64,000 nt of DNA from Candidatus Opimibacter skivensis (GCA_016721905.1 JADKHH010000023.1:124001-188000); one strand, 5' to 3'. Numbered from the stretch's first letter, positions 8,920-17,674 are shown. Notes: a model not told the origin generated them from the sequence alone. Numbers and translations: made by a program.

Positions 8920-9669
8920 ATGCAGGGATGGTTAAGGTCCATGTGGCGGTTCTTTTATTTTGCCTTCTCGACTACCTTTGGTATCGCCGGATTCTTCTGG
9001 GCGGTACTTCGGGGGGACCCAAGGGAAGCAGCGGGTAAGAGATTTCGCACTAAATGGTTAAGTCACGTCCCATACCGGTTGGGTCTTCGGATGGAAATGG
9101 AAGGTAATCCTCATCCCGGTCCATGCCTCTATGTAGGTAACCATATCACGTATATTGACCCCATTGTTGTGCTGATGCATGTAGATGCCAAAGTAGTAGC
9201 TAAGGCAGAAATCACCAGTTGGCCGTTAGTTGGATTTGGTGCTAGTATGGTTGGAACCATATTTGTAAAGCGTGAGCAAAAAAGCAGCAGGGAAGAAGCG
9301 GCCAGATCCATCCGTGAAGCATTGGAAAGTCAGGATTCAATTTTAGTGTTTCCCGAAGGAACGACCACTGCCGGTCCCGGCACTTTACCGTTCAGGCCAA
9401 GGTCTTTTGATGCTGCTTTCCTGGCCGGGGTTCCGGTCCAACCAATTGCCATCAGCTATGATAGTCCCGTAGTAGCGTATATTGGGGACGATACGTTTAT
9501 TCCCCATTTCTTCAGGCTTTTCAGGATGAAACTTATTGCTGGCAAGGTTGTATTCGGCCCATCCATGTATGGTGAGGATACCTGTGAGCAGGCAAGGAAT
9601 TGGATAGAAGAAGAATTGATGAAGAATGAGCTAAAACCTGAACTCCATGAGCCCACACAGAAAGCGTAG
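8920..9669 (+). CDS. PlsC-like lysophospholipid/lyso-aminolipid acyltransferase
   Basis: This 249-residue membrane-associated acyltransferase has the PlsC motifs NHITYIDP (HX4D, about residues 73-80), a VKREQKSSR segment (about 112) and FPEGTTT (about 145-151), plus a hydrophobic N-terminus. It would acylate a lysophosphatidic acid or, in an OlsA/GlsA role, a lyso-aminolipid. The nearby OlsB/GlsB-like gene favours the second idea but does not prove it. The next gene starts 23 bp before its stop, so the two are probably co-transcribed and translationally coupled. Confidence 0.85.
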   Translation: MQGWLRSMWRFFYFAFSTTFGIAGFFWAVLRGDPREAAGKRFRTKWLSHVPYRLGLRMEMEGNPHPGPCLYVGNHITYIDPIVVLMHVDAKVVAKAEITSWPLVGFGASMVGTIFVKREQKSSREEAARSIREALESQDSILVFPEGTTTAGPGTLPFRPRSFDAAFLAGVPVQPIAISYDSPVVAYIGDDTFIPHFFRLFRMKLIAGKVVFGPSMYGEDTCEQARNWIEEELMKNELKPELHEPTQKA

Positions 9670-10552
9670 ATTCCGCCGGTGGTCGCTCAGGATACTGCTC
9701 ATCGTCATCCTGCTTCCGGTGATAGCTCTTGCGATCGTACGTTCTGCAGGATGGCTCAGGATGCGAAAGACGGACCGCGAGATTCAGGCTTTCCTGGGTC
9801 CTTATCAGGTGAATGCAGTCAATGACACACTCAAACTGAGAGGCAGGGATATAGTTTATCTCAAAACAGGAAAAGGCGAACAAAAGAAAAGCGCACTCAT
9901 CCTTGTACATGGCTCCCCGGGCTCTCTCGATGCCTTCCTTGATTATATGGTTGATACCGCATTGCTTTCCAGGGTAGACATTATTGCTTACGATCGACCT
10001 GGATTTGGAAATTCAGCATTTGGTATTGCAGAGCCCTCCCTTTCCGCACAGGCCGATATATTGATTGGGTTGATGAAGGCAATGGGTTATGATTCCTACT
10101 GGCTTGCAGGTCACAGCTATGGTGCGCCTGTCATCGTCCATGCTGCGATACGTGAACCCCGTAAAGTGAAAGGGATTTGTCTCATTGCTGGTTCAGTCAG
10201 TCCTGAACTGGAGCCTGAATCAACTGTCTGGCGTAAATGGATTGATCTGCCTCTGGTGCGTGATCTTTTGCCCGTTTCGATGCGGGTTAGTAATGAAGAG
10301 CTGATGTCCATTCGCCAGGATCTTGTCATGATCGAAGATGACTGGGACAGGCTCCGGATGCCGGTATCCGTTATTCATGGGACTAAAGATGTTTTAGTGC
10401 CATTTGAAAATATGCAATACGTGCTGGATAAGGCAACAGCCGCGGATACCATTTTTACCAAAGTCTTCGAGGGCGAAAGTCATTTTATCCTCTGGACGCA
10501 TGAACAACAGATCGTTGAGGAACTGGTTAAGTTGATCGACAGTGGGAAGTGA
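9647..10552 (+). CDS. Alpha/beta hydrolase with N-terminal membrane anchor
   Basis: The 301-residue protein has an N-terminal basic stretch and one transmembrane helix (about residues 12-32), then an alpha/beta-hydrolase fold. The oxyanion region is LVHGSPGS (about 86), the nucleophile elbow is AGHSYG (Ser about 157), the acid is in HGTKDVLVP (about 245) and the His is in GESHFIL (about 281). It overlaps the acyltransferase gene upstream by 23 bp and may act on a lipid, but the substrate is unknown. Confidence 0.85.
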   Translation: MSPHRKRRFRRWSLRILLIVILLPVIALAIVRSAGWLRMRKTDREIQAFLGPYQVNAVNDTLKLRGRDIVYLKTGKGEQKKSALILVHGSPGSLDAFLDYMVDTALLSRVDIIAYDRPGFGNSAFGIAEPSLSAQADILIGLMKAMGYDSYWLAGHSYGAPVIVHAAIREPRKVKGICLIAGSVSPELEPESTVWRKWIDLPLVRDLLPVSMRVSNEELMSIRQDLVMIEDDWDRLRMPVSVIHGTKDVLVPFENMQYVLDKATAADTIFTKVFEGESHFILWTHEQQIVEELVKLIDSGK

Positions 10553-10594
10553 GCAGTTTCCAGTTAGCAGTTAGCAGTTAGCAGTTTGAAAATG

Positions 10595-10643
10595 TATGAG
10601 CGTAAAGCCTGGCTCCCAAGCCAGGAATTGAATTGCCACGGCT
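10595..10643. repeat. REP-like element, copy B (truncated)
   Basis: It starts TATGAGCG, holds the intact CCTGGCT/AGCCAGG hairpin and the AATTGAATTGCC linker, and stops inside the second hairpin at CACGGCT. Confidence 0.75.
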
Positions 10644-10699
10644 AAAAAGCATAGGGCATAGAGCATAGTGCATAGGGACTGTCTGGAAACAGATTGCTC

Positions 10700-11040
10700 T
10701 TTGTTATAATATCCAATAACCAGCAAGAAAGGAAAAGTGAAAAGTATTATTTCGCTTCTTATCTCTCTGTGCACTCCGTGTTCTCTCCCGCTACAGTAGT
10801 CAGTCATCAGTCATCAGTCATCAGTTGGTTATTACCTGGCCCAAGCCAGGAATTGATTGCCACGGCTAAAAAGCAAGGGCCTGGGGGGGGGGGGGAGGGA
10901 GGGCTGTCTGGAAAGTTGCCTTTTGTTATAATATCCAATAACCAGCAAGAAAGGAAAAGTGAAAAGTATTATTTCGCTTCTTATCTCTCTGTGCACTCCG
11001 TGTTCTCTCCCGCTACAGTAGTCAGTCATCAGTCATCAGT
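10700..11040. repeat. Direct duplication with 222-bp offset
   Basis: Bases 10700-10818 recur almost identically at 10922-11040. The decayed REP-like hairpins in front of each copy (10595 and 10834) are also similar, so the duplicated unit may be about 220-230 bp. A 13-G run sits between the copies. Confidence 0.8.
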
Positions 11041-11063
11041 AATCAGTTTGCAGTTTATTACTA

Positions 11064-11133
11064 CATGAGCGTAAAGCCTGGCTCCCAAGCCAGGAATTGA
11101 ATTGCCACGGCTTTCAAGCCGTGGACGCTCATG
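11064..11133. repeat. REP-like double-hairpin element, copy D (complete)
   Basis: CATGAGCG (11064-11071) and CGCTCATG (11126-11133) bracket two hairpins: CCTGGCT/AGCCAGG, then CACGGCTT/AAGCCGTG, joined by AATTGAATTGCC. It matches copy A in layout. Confidence 0.85.
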
Positions 11134-11351
11134 GTCAGTATGCAGTCAGCAGTACTCAGTATTCGGTATTCAGTAAGCAGTAATTAAGAGGTAACCAGTA
11201 AACAATGTACGATAACCCGTGAGATGTGAATCGTGAGTGATTAGTATTGAGAAGTGAGCTTGCGAACGTCCAAACCCATAATGGAAAATCCTCTGGTAGC
11301 TGGAGGCTGGTAGCTAAACACAGTTAACTGATAGCTGAAAGCTGATAGCTA

Positions 11352-12627
11352 TTAAAACACCTCATTCAAACCAAAGAAGATTCCGCTGGATCCACATTGT
11401 CCTTGTGAAAAATCGACGCATACGGCAGAGCGGCTTTTTTTCTGGAAGAGGAATCTGAAGCCCGCTCCACCACCATAATTCCATGCACCATACACTTGTT
11501 GAAGATCATCGTTGGATGCGGTCTGGAAATTCAAAAACAGGACTCCGCTGATCAGTTTATTGCGCGTGATCGGATAGCGGTATTCGGTTTCGAAGTAGGC
11601 ATACGATGGGCCTCTGAAATAGCCGATGGTATATGCTCTGCCACTTCGGTTGTAGGTATCAGATCCGGTATAAGGCATTTCAAGATAGGGCAGTTCTCCG
11701 CTCATGAGGTATGATCCCCAGTGCCAGAAGGCCAACACGTGCTCCGGGTTGCGTTTACTCAGTGACCAGTATTTGCGGAAATCATACATGACTTGTACTG
11801 AATTACGGGTACTGCCCATCCATTGCTGATCAAAGCGTAAATTGATATCAAAATAGATGCCCCCGTAAGATCGGATCGGATGTTCACGATTGTTAAATTG
11901 AAAGGCCAGAATAATCCCATTCGCTGAATATTTCTTTGGATTAAAATCGTGTTTCATGCTATAGCGATGGTGCGGTGTTGTAGTCGAATCCGTAAGCCTC
12001 ACATCATTCACTTTATTGTATAGATCAAAACTTAATCCGCCGCCTACATAGGTGTGAGTACCTAACTTGCGGTATGCTTTTTCGAAAAGCCGCACATAAT
12101 TGTATTTAATAGGGAATGCACTATCTGGCAAGGCTACAGGGTAGTCTCCAACACTAAACTGACCCGCACAGTAATTAGTGTTGCCGGTGCCAAGACCATG
12201 GTCTATGAGTCCATATTTGGAAAACTGCCAGTTGCCCTGGAAGTTCCATTGGTTTTGTGGTTGGAATACATTATGTCTTGCCTGAAAAGTCAGGATGCCC
12301 TTGGTTCCATAGGTAACACCTAATGCATACACTGAATATCCTGTATTAGCAGGATCTCCTTTTTGTCGCCCCATCACAATATTTACGCCGAGAACACCAC
12401 CAAAACTAGGGTTGTAACCAATGACTGGCAGCAGGGACATGCTTGGCTCGCTTATACTTGCTGTTGTATCTTCTGGTATTTTGAAAATACGCTGGCCAAC
12501 ATCAAGAATATCTGTAACCAGGGGGTAGTGGTGTCCTTTTGGAATCTCTTTTGTGCATCAGATTCTATGGCAAAGCAAATGCATATCAGCAATGTGATGA
12601 GGCTCCTCTTGCCCAGAGAGGATCCAT
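11352..12627 (-). CDS. Outer-membrane beta-barrel (BamA/surface-antigen-like), frameshifted
   Basis: The main frame (11352-12440, 362 residues) is an outer-membrane barrel rich in alternating aromatic strands, beginning near SLLPVIGYNPSFGGVLG and ending in Phe. That start resembles BamA/TamA-type C-terminal barrels. The N-terminal part lies in another frame: a signal peptide (LITLLICICFAIESDAQ) then QKDTTTP. The frames join if the G5 run at 12521-12525 had one more G. A plausible ATG at 12627 needs one further base nearby; with both added the length is 1278 nt, a whole number of codons. Sequencing indels are the simplest explanation; a real pseudogene is possible. The start is uncertain. Confidence 0.65.
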
Positions 12628-12940
12628 GCGTGGATGAGTCGAATGAGCTTCCTATTCTTGAATGATTTCCGTGCCTGGAAATTGTAAGACCAATCAATTG
12701 CGATGAAGCTATTCTATGATTTATGCTGGGAGTTGCCATCATGAACAAATCAGATATTCCAAAGGTAACCATAATATTTTTCCAGCGTAATGGCTTCACG
12801 GGTTTAACAGCATCATCAAACACGAGTATGGATGGACAGCCATTAAAAAGAAAAAAGGCGCTGGGTCAAATTCCACAGCGCCTTTTTTTGAATTTTAATA
12901 TCATATCCAATGCAAAGATGCCAATGGATAGGGTCCACAT
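12628..12940. other. Intergenic region, terminator only
   Basis: Apart from the terminator at 12851-12889 and the unresolved promoter of the barrel gene, nothing is recognisable in these 313 bases. Confidence 0.5.
12851..12889 (-). terminator. Terminator, usable on both strands
   Basis: AAAAAAGGCGCTG (12851-12863) pairs with CAGCGCCTTTTTT (12876-12888). The A and T tracts on both sides make it bidirectional. It serves the lipoprotein gene ending at 12941. Confidence 0.88.
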
Positions 12941-13591
12941 TTATTTCTTTGGATGCGTGATACCTTCAGTCCTTAATTTTTCAAACAGGAGTGCGGAATA
13001 GGTTCTTGCTACATTATCTACATTGGTGGGATTGTACGCTTCAGACTGAACTGACCAAACGATCTCTTCTGTCTTGACATCATACAGATTACTTTCGATA
13101 AAGTAGGTTTGATCTTCCGTATAGTAACCTGGCTCATAGACGTAAGCACTGTGTCCATAATAACCTCCGAAACTTCCATAGTAGCCATAGCCACCATATG
13201 GGGTATAGGCATAGTTTGTTGTACCGGGTACATAACGTGTTTCAGACTTAACGTCGACCAGGGCTGAAGTGAAGACAGCATCGCATCCGGTTTCCCGGAT
13301 TTTGGCCATAATCTGTTCATTCGTTGGTTTCTGGGCAAGGAAGTTTGGTCCGAAAACCTCATAACTCTTGACAGTGGTGATGCCTTCAGCTGCAGCCGCT
13401 TTTGCCTGGGCATTTTCAACGGATTGCTTGGCGCCCATGTCAGAGGCGATTACGAACAGGAATATCTTCTTATAATTGCCCTTGCCCATCATGTCCTTGT
13501 TCATCCAGTTGCCCGTGATTTTCATGGAAGGGCTGCAGGAACTGAGGAATACTAACGACAATAGCGCGAGTAGTGATAAAACATTTTTCAT
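12941..13591 (-). CDS. Lipoprotein, DUF4136-like
   Basis: The 216-residue precursor has a lipoprotein signal with lipobox LSSC (Cys about residue 19). A region KKIFLFVIASD follows, and then a Tyr/Gly-rich segment (about 125-155, with repeated YGGYGYYG-like stretches). The C-terminal part YFIESNLYDVKTEEIVWSVQSE resembles DUF4136-type lipoproteins, in which a component's mobile fraction is compared across strains; the function is unknown. It lies with two barrel genes on the same strand but has its own terminator, and sizeable gaps separate them. Confidence 0.7.
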   Translation of the reverse strand: MKNVLSLLALLSLVFLSSCSPSMKITGNWMNKDMMGKGNYKKIFLFVIASDMGAKQSVENAQAKAAAAEGITTVKSYEVFGPNFLAQKPTNEQIMAKIRETGCDAVFTSALVDVKSETRYVPGTTNYAYTPYGGYGYYGSFGGYYGHSAYVYEPGYYTEDQTYFIESNLYDVKTEEIVWSVQSEAYNPTNVDNVARTYSALLFEKLRTEGITHPKK

Positions 13592-13658
13592 ATAAATATT
13601 TTTAATGGTTTGCTGTTAAATAGGTTAACGGATACAGATGGGATATGCGGCCTCCAGA

Positions 13659-14297
13659 TTAATAGGAATTGTCCACATTGGCAAAGATACCAACATTGAA
13701 ATTCATATACGGGCTGAGGATAGAAGAAATGGTGCCGGAATTGGTGCCACCTGACCACCCCAGATAGGTGCTGCTGGCCCAGAATGGGAGATAAAGCTGG
13801 GTGTGTAGCCGTATGCCGACTACCGGGGTAGCGTAGTATTTGATACCCGCGCCAACAGCCATGGTAAAGCGTGTATAATCAAATGCTTCAGGATCTTCAA
13901 CATCGAAAATAGTTACCCCGGCATACCAGCCGCCATAGCCTTCAATCACTCCGTTACCTGAGCCTTTGGTGATCCCTGCCAGGGCATTGTGCACTTTCAG
14001 GTCACCCAGATCTTTCCGGTCTCCATTGTAATAGTCCTCATAGACAAGACCGCTCTTGCTGTAATTATATTGGAGTTCAAAAAAAGCATTCTGGGAAATT
14101 CCTCCTGCATTGTAGCCATTGCCCCAGGAGATATTAGCGCCGAAATTGGGACCGCCATCTGTAATGAACCTGCCATAATATGCTTTCAAGGGCATAGGAA
14201 GGGTAGTCCCATAGTACGGACTGAATTGAAAGAGTTGGGCAAATAGGCTTTGGCCGCAAAACAAAAAGAGAATGCTGAAGTATACCGGCAGTTTCAC
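13659..14297 (-). CDS. Predicted outer-membrane beta-barrel protein
   Basis: A 212-residue protein with a cleavable signal peptide (LFLFCGQSLFAQ, cleavage about residue 21) and a body of alternating Gly/aromatic beta-strands such as GVRLHT-type and FFELQYNYSKSG segments. It ends near NVGIFANVDNSY. It resembles small OmpW-like or porin-like barrels of Bacteroidota. No specific function can be assigned. A barrel gene follows upstream on the same strand (14349-14807), 51 bp away, so the two may be one transcription unit. Confidence 0.7.
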   Translation of the reverse strand: MKLPVYFSILFLFCGQSLFAQLFQFSPYYGTTLPMPLKAYYGRFITDGGPNFGANISWGNGYNAGGISQNAFFELQYNYSKSGLVYEDYYNGDRKDLGDLKVHNALAGITKGSGNGVIEGYGGWYAGVTIFDVEDPEAFDYTRFTMAVGAGIKYYATPVVGIRLHTQLYLPFWASSTYLGWSGGTNSGTISSILSPYMNFNVGIFANVDNSY

Positions 14298-14348
14298 TGA
14301 TGGGTGATTTGGTTTCGCAGAAGATATTATTACTAAAAAGGAGGAGGG

Positions 14349-14807
14349 TTAATATTTTGGATTGAGCCGGCCACCAAACATCCATCGTGCAGTGAAGGCA
14401 GCATTGATGGGGCTGAAGTAGCTATCATTGACAAATATCCAGGTTGGGAGCCAATCCAGTTGTAATCCAATCCGGCCTATTCGCCAGTCAAATCCAAGTA
14501 TACCACTGACACCCAGGAGAAATTCATCACCAAATACCATGGTTTCACCAACACCTAAAATGGCTCCAAGTTTTCCATCTTCGGAGAAGGCGCCAAATTT
14601 TTCACCAAGGATGGTGAGTGAAAAACCTTCGATATTTTCATCAAAATTGAAGGCTGTAATAAATTCAAAATGGGTGTTGCCGGTCTTAGAATAACTCTTC
14701 AGACTGACACCTGATGAACCACCAAAACGTGCGCCTACACTCCACTGAGCGGACAGATTTCCTGTCATGAGGAATGCAATACCGATAATTAAGATTTTAT
14801 AATTCAT
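14349..14807 (-). CDS. Small predicted outer-membrane beta-barrel protein
   Basis: A 152-residue protein with a signal peptide (IIGIAFLMTGNLSAQ, cleavage about residue 20), then WSVGARFGGSSGVSLKSY, a form typical of small Bacteroidota barrels, and Gly/aromatic strands ending ARWMFGGRLNPKY. With roughly 130 mature residues it could form an eight-stranded barrel. It probably precedes the 13659-14297 barrel gene in one transcript. Function unknown. Confidence 0.7.
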   Translation of the reverse strand: MNYKILIIGIAFLMTGNLSAQWSVGARFGGSSGVSLKSYSKTGNTHFEFITAFNFDENIEGFSLTILGEKFGAFSEDGKLGAILGVGETMVFGDEFLLGVSGILGFDWRIGRIGLQLDWLPTWIFVNDSYFSPINAAFTARWMFGGRLNPKY

Positions 14808-15283
14808 TGGTCTGTGTTTTCGGATGCGAATTTACTGTTTTTTAAGCTTGAGGTATTCAGGCGACAACTCATCGATTTCTGACTAAGCGTTTTAATATGC
14901 CAAATGGTTATTCCGGTTTAAGACCAGCAGGTATTTCCAAAGCCGGAAAGACATGCTGGTGGCTGGTGCATTTCCTTCTTATTCAAGGAGATAGGCAACA
15001 ATTTGGGTTTTGTCTTGTCGGATAGGTAAGGTAATATTTACTGGAAAAGCAGATAAACCATTGTAGTATTTGTGCTACAAAACTTATAAAACCATACCCT
15101 GGGACCAGTATGTGAATTGCTTAATGGTGGATGAAACATTCACCATCCTGCTGCAGCCATAACTGAAAGGGATTTTCGAGGAGCCTGGCAGAAAGATGAA
15201 TTGGCACATGTCATGACGGCATGTACATAAGCTATGTGCCTTCATCTGATTTCACACACCTCAGGTGTATCGTTATTATTACC
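14808..15283. other. Intergenic region without recognisable features
   Basis: About 475 bases between two minus-strand genes. I see no gene, strong hairpin or repeat family here. It should hold the promoter of the 14807 barrel gene and the terminator of the AHSA1 gene, but neither is clear. Confidence 0.4.
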
Positions 15284-16300
15284 CTATTTTTCAACAAATC
15301 CTTTCAGTCCTGTTCCGATAATTTCGGTCCAACCCTGGACAAAGTTTTGTTTTGCAAAATCCGGGTTACTGGCAGGGAACGTCTCTAGTCCTGCATGGGT
15401 TAATTTAATCCGTGTGGATTGTCCTTCAGGCGTCAATTCAAAAGTGACAAAGGACATGCCTTCGTATCCTTCATAGCGCCAACTGTAGGTTAGCTTTTTG
15501 CCGGGGATGACTTCAGTGATCTTGCAGACATGATGATATTGGGTTCCATCTTCCGTTCCTCCATCGAACTCAAATTCAAATCCGACTTCAGCCTTAAAAT
15601 CAACAAGGTCAAAGTACCATTGTTTCATCTGGTCTTTATCCGTGATAGCCTGCCATACAAGTGCAGTTGACGCGTTCAAAATTCGTTCGATGATAAATGG
15701 GGATGTGTTCATTGTGGCCATGTATTCCTGCAATTGGTCAAATGTGCCGCCAAAACCTTCCTGCATGGAATCAAAGCCATTTAAAAACGTTTGTTGTTCT
15801 TCGCTCGTGGCATGGATGGCCGAACTCTGAACAGTCAGGATGGTTTTACCATTCGCTTCGGAAAAGTTGATGATATAGTATATTTCAACAGGCCAGGGAT
15901 CTGGGAAAGGTGGACTGACGATGTTGCCTTCTTCATCGGCGAAAGCATTTACAAAGACGATTTTATCAGGTGCGATAATATCCCGATAGATAAATTTACC
16001 CCACATCGAAAATCCATCATCTCCGGTCATTTTATAATGAAAGGTTCCACCTGGTCGGAAGTCAAGTGATTTAACAGTGATCTTCATCCCTTTCGGGCCC
16101 CACCAGTGTGCAAGATGATGCGCTTCACTAAAGGCCCGGAAGACCAGGTCACGTGGAGCATCAAATCTACGGGTGAGCGTGAATGGGGCTGAATCAAGAA
16201 TAGCAGGAGACTTTTTTTTTAACCGGCTACCAAGGACCCCACGGCCCCTTAAAACCAGCCTGGGCGTTGAGCAAGCGTTCGAATACCAGCTCGCGGTCAT
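15284..16300 (-). CDS. Tandem AHSA1/SRPBCC-domain protein, 5' end disturbed
   Basis: Two AHSA1 (Bet v1-like, SRPBCC) domains lie in one frame. The first starts near FTLTRRFDAPRDLVFRAF and has HLAHWWGPKGM; the second starts at MNTSPFIIERILNAST and ends GTGLKGFVEK. Such proteins bind hydrophobic ligands and are often encoded next to an ArsR regulator, as here. The first 40 or so residues are suspect. A better start at 16316 (MKEIQNDRELVFERLLNA, itself AHSA1-like) is in another frame and stops after 30 codons, near a 9-A run. A frameshift, or a decayed third domain, is likely. In other Bacteroidota the two domains are often separate genes. Confidence 0.75.
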   Translation of the reverse strand: MTASWYSNACSTPRLVLRGRGVLGSRLKKKSPAILDSAPFTLTRRFDAPRDLVFRAFSEAHHLAHWWGPKGMKITVKSLDFRPGGTFHYKMTGDDGFSMWGKFIYRDIIAPDKIVFVNAFADEEGNIVSPPFPDPWPVEIYYIINFSEANGKTILTVQSSAIHATSEEQQTFLNGFDSMQEGFGGTFDQLQEYMATMNTSPFIIERILNASTALVWQAITDKDQMKQWYFDLVDFKAEVGFEFEFDGGTEDGTQYHHVCKITEVIPGKKLTYSWRYEGYEGMSFVTFELTPEGQSTRIKLTHAGLETFPASNPDFAKQNFVQGWTEIIGTGLKGFVEK

Positions 16301-16349
16301 TTTGTATTTCTTTCATGTGCTGTGATTTTAAGGAAGTGAGGTGTCAGGG

Positions 16350-16694
16350 TCAGGAACGTTTTTTCTTTCCTGGTTTTTTAGCTTTGGATTGAAGTGTGGC
16401 CAGATAGACTTCGAGGGAATCCAATTTAGCTTCCCAGAATTGACGGTATTGCTGTACCCAGTCAGAAACCTCGTCAAGTGATCCCAGTTTAGCCTCACAA
16501 AGGCGTTCCCGGCCTTGCTGATGTATGGTGACCAGCCCGCATTCCGTGAGGATCTTGATATGTTTGGAGATAGCAGGACGGCTGATGTCAAAGCGGTCAG
16601 CCACCGCGTTCAGGTTGAGTGACTGCTGGGCCAGCATATGGATGATCTCCCGCCTGGTGGGGTCAGCAATCGCCTGGAATACATCCCTTCTCAT
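16350..16694 (-). CDS. ArsR-family transcriptional regulator
   Basis: This 114-residue winged-helix repressor has the family layout: FQAIADPTRREIIHML (about residues 6-21), the recognition helix ISRPAISKHIKIL (about 37-49) and the wing LVTIHQQGRERL. No ArsR-type metal-binding CxC motif is present, so it belongs to the subgroup paired with SRPBCC proteins rather than metal sensors. Two palindromes just upstream (16715-16756) are probably its own operators. It is the first gene of an operon with the AHSA1 protein. Confidence 0.9.
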   Translation of the reverse strand: MRRDVFQAIADPTRREIIHMLAQQSLNLNAVADRFDISRPAISKHIKILTECGLVTIHQQGRERLCEAKLGSLDEVSDWVQQYRQFWEAKLDSLEVYLATLQSKAKKPGKKKRS

Positions 16695-16714
16695 GATGGA
16701 TAGTTTAATATTAT

Positions 16715-16756
16715 GTAACTAATCGGTTACAAATATATATGTAACTAATCGGTTAC
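16715..16756. promoter_or_regulatory. Twin palindromic operator of the ArsR operon
   Basis: Two identical 16-mers, GTAACTAATCGGTTAC, lie at 16715-16730 and 16741-16756. Each has GTAAC/GTTAC half-sites with a 6-base spacer, and they are 26 bp apart. They sit 21-62 bp upstream of the arsR start, a typical place for autorepression. Confidence 0.8.
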
Positions 16757-17255
16757 GCAAAACTTTTTAGGATTTTTTTTTGTCTGGCTAAAACCCCAAG
16801 GCTGCAAGGCGGGGGGCGTTTGCCGCCCCCACTATTGGGGGTGTCCTGTTGGGGGGGGGTGCACAAAGAAAACGCCTGATAAAAGAAATATAAAACCATC
16901 TAACAACCGCGATACGTATTGAAAATCCAGTGCAGAATTTAAACTGGAATCCCCATGGTTGCAGGAGCAAATAGTTCGATTCACCACGACGCTCCTGCAA
17001 CGGCAGAACCTATAAAGCCATCAACTAATCATCCCATAAGCTAAATCCTATGTTGCTGGTGAGGACACCAGGGCAACGGCACACTCCATCAACTCATAAA
17101 CTTATCAACCAATAAACGCATCAGCTTATCAATTCATCAACCCCTCAACTTATAAACCCATCAACTCATCAACCCATCCACTGATGCTTCGTCACCGTGA
17201 AACAGTCAGCAAGACAGTATAATGTTGAGGAGCGTAAAAGCGATAGTCTGGACAG
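16757..17255. repeat. Intergenic repeat region
   Basis: About 500 bases without a credible gene. It contains G-rich runs (16805-16860, including nine G), a CTGGTGAGGACACCAG palindrome copy (about 17054-17069) and the 8-bp AACCYATM tandem repeat (about 17085-17180), in the same order as at 3660-4010. Confidence 0.7.
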
Positions 17256-17322
17256 GTGTGAATTATATAACAATTATGATAAAGTTGTATAACACCGACA
17301 GCCTCCATCCGGAGCAACTTTG
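17256..17322 (+). promoter_or_regulatory. Stress-cluster promoter motif, copy 1
   Basis: GTGTGAAT at 17256 is followed by TATAAC at 17266 and again at 17288 (22-bp period), and a -7-like CAACTTTG at 17315-17322. The ATG of the next gene is 38 bp downstream. The same layout occurs at 18739, 19774 and 23076. Confidence 0.75.
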
Positions 17323-17359
17323 TGGTGTGAAAATGTACTCACATCTAAATCAGATACAC

Positions 17360-17674
17360 ATGAAAAAATTGCTTTTAGCTACCCTCACAATGTTTATGTT
17401 GTTTTCGATTATTCCTGTCCAGCTGCAGGCAGGAGTTGAGGCCCGCTCAGTACCTGCAACACCTGCACCAGTACCAGCAGAGATCACAGTAATGCTTAAC
17501 AGGCTAGATGAGATTCACGCGATGGATTTATCCAGTCTCGGTAAAACTGAAAAGAAAGAACTGCGGAAAGAGGTGCGCACCATCAAGAGTGATCTCAGGG
17601 CTGCCAATGAGGGCGTCTACCTTTCAGCAGGTGCCATTATCATTATCATCCTCTTGCTCATCCTTATTCTATAA
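17360..17674 (+). CDS. Small secreted or membrane protein of the stress cluster
   Basis: The chosen start gives 104 residues; the frame is open upstream but covers the promoter. A signal peptide (KKLLLATLTMFMLFSIIPVQLQAG) is followed by a Pro/Ala-rich stretch, then an Arg/Lys/Glu-rich helix (KTEKKELRKEVRTIKSDLRA), and a C-terminal transmembrane helix YLSAGAIIIIILLLILIL. Similar short proteins occur in Bacteroidota near lmo0937-type genes. It probably leads an operon with the next two genes. Function unknown; the motif upstream and the neighbours suggest a role in envelope stress. Confidence 0.7.
   Translation: MKKLLLATLTMFMLFSIIPVQLQAGVEARSVPATPAPVPAEITVMLNRLDEIHAMDLSSLGKTEKKELRKEVRTIKSDLRAANEGVYLSAGAIIIIILLLILIL

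Larger units (their letters stand above)
10553..11351. repeat. 800-bp gene-free repeat region
   Basis: No gene is seen. It contains AGTTAGC simple repeats (10556-10587), decayed REP-like elements (10595-10643 and about 10834-10868), a direct duplication of about 120 bases (10700-10818 and 10922-11040), a 13-G run (10883-10895), a complete REP-like element (11064-11133) and a dispersed repeat beginning GTGAGCTTGCGAACGTC (about 11253-11325). Confidence 0.8.

Noticed and set aside
10694..11068. Open frame of about 124 codons in the duplicated region
   Set aside because: It translates the duplicated repeat twice and crosses a 13-G run; not a gene.
12700..12823. N-terminal extension of the frame before the barrel signal peptide
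   Set aside because: The first 65 or so codons look non-coding; the signal peptide begins later.
16788..17000. Open frame on the minus strand in the G-rich region
   Set aside because: Arises from low-complexity G-runs and has no homologue-like features.
17256..17293. TATAAC direct repeats as LytTR-type binding sites
   Set aside because: LytTR sites are usually about 12-13 bp apart with a different core; 21-22 bp spacing does not fit, so no regulator family is named.
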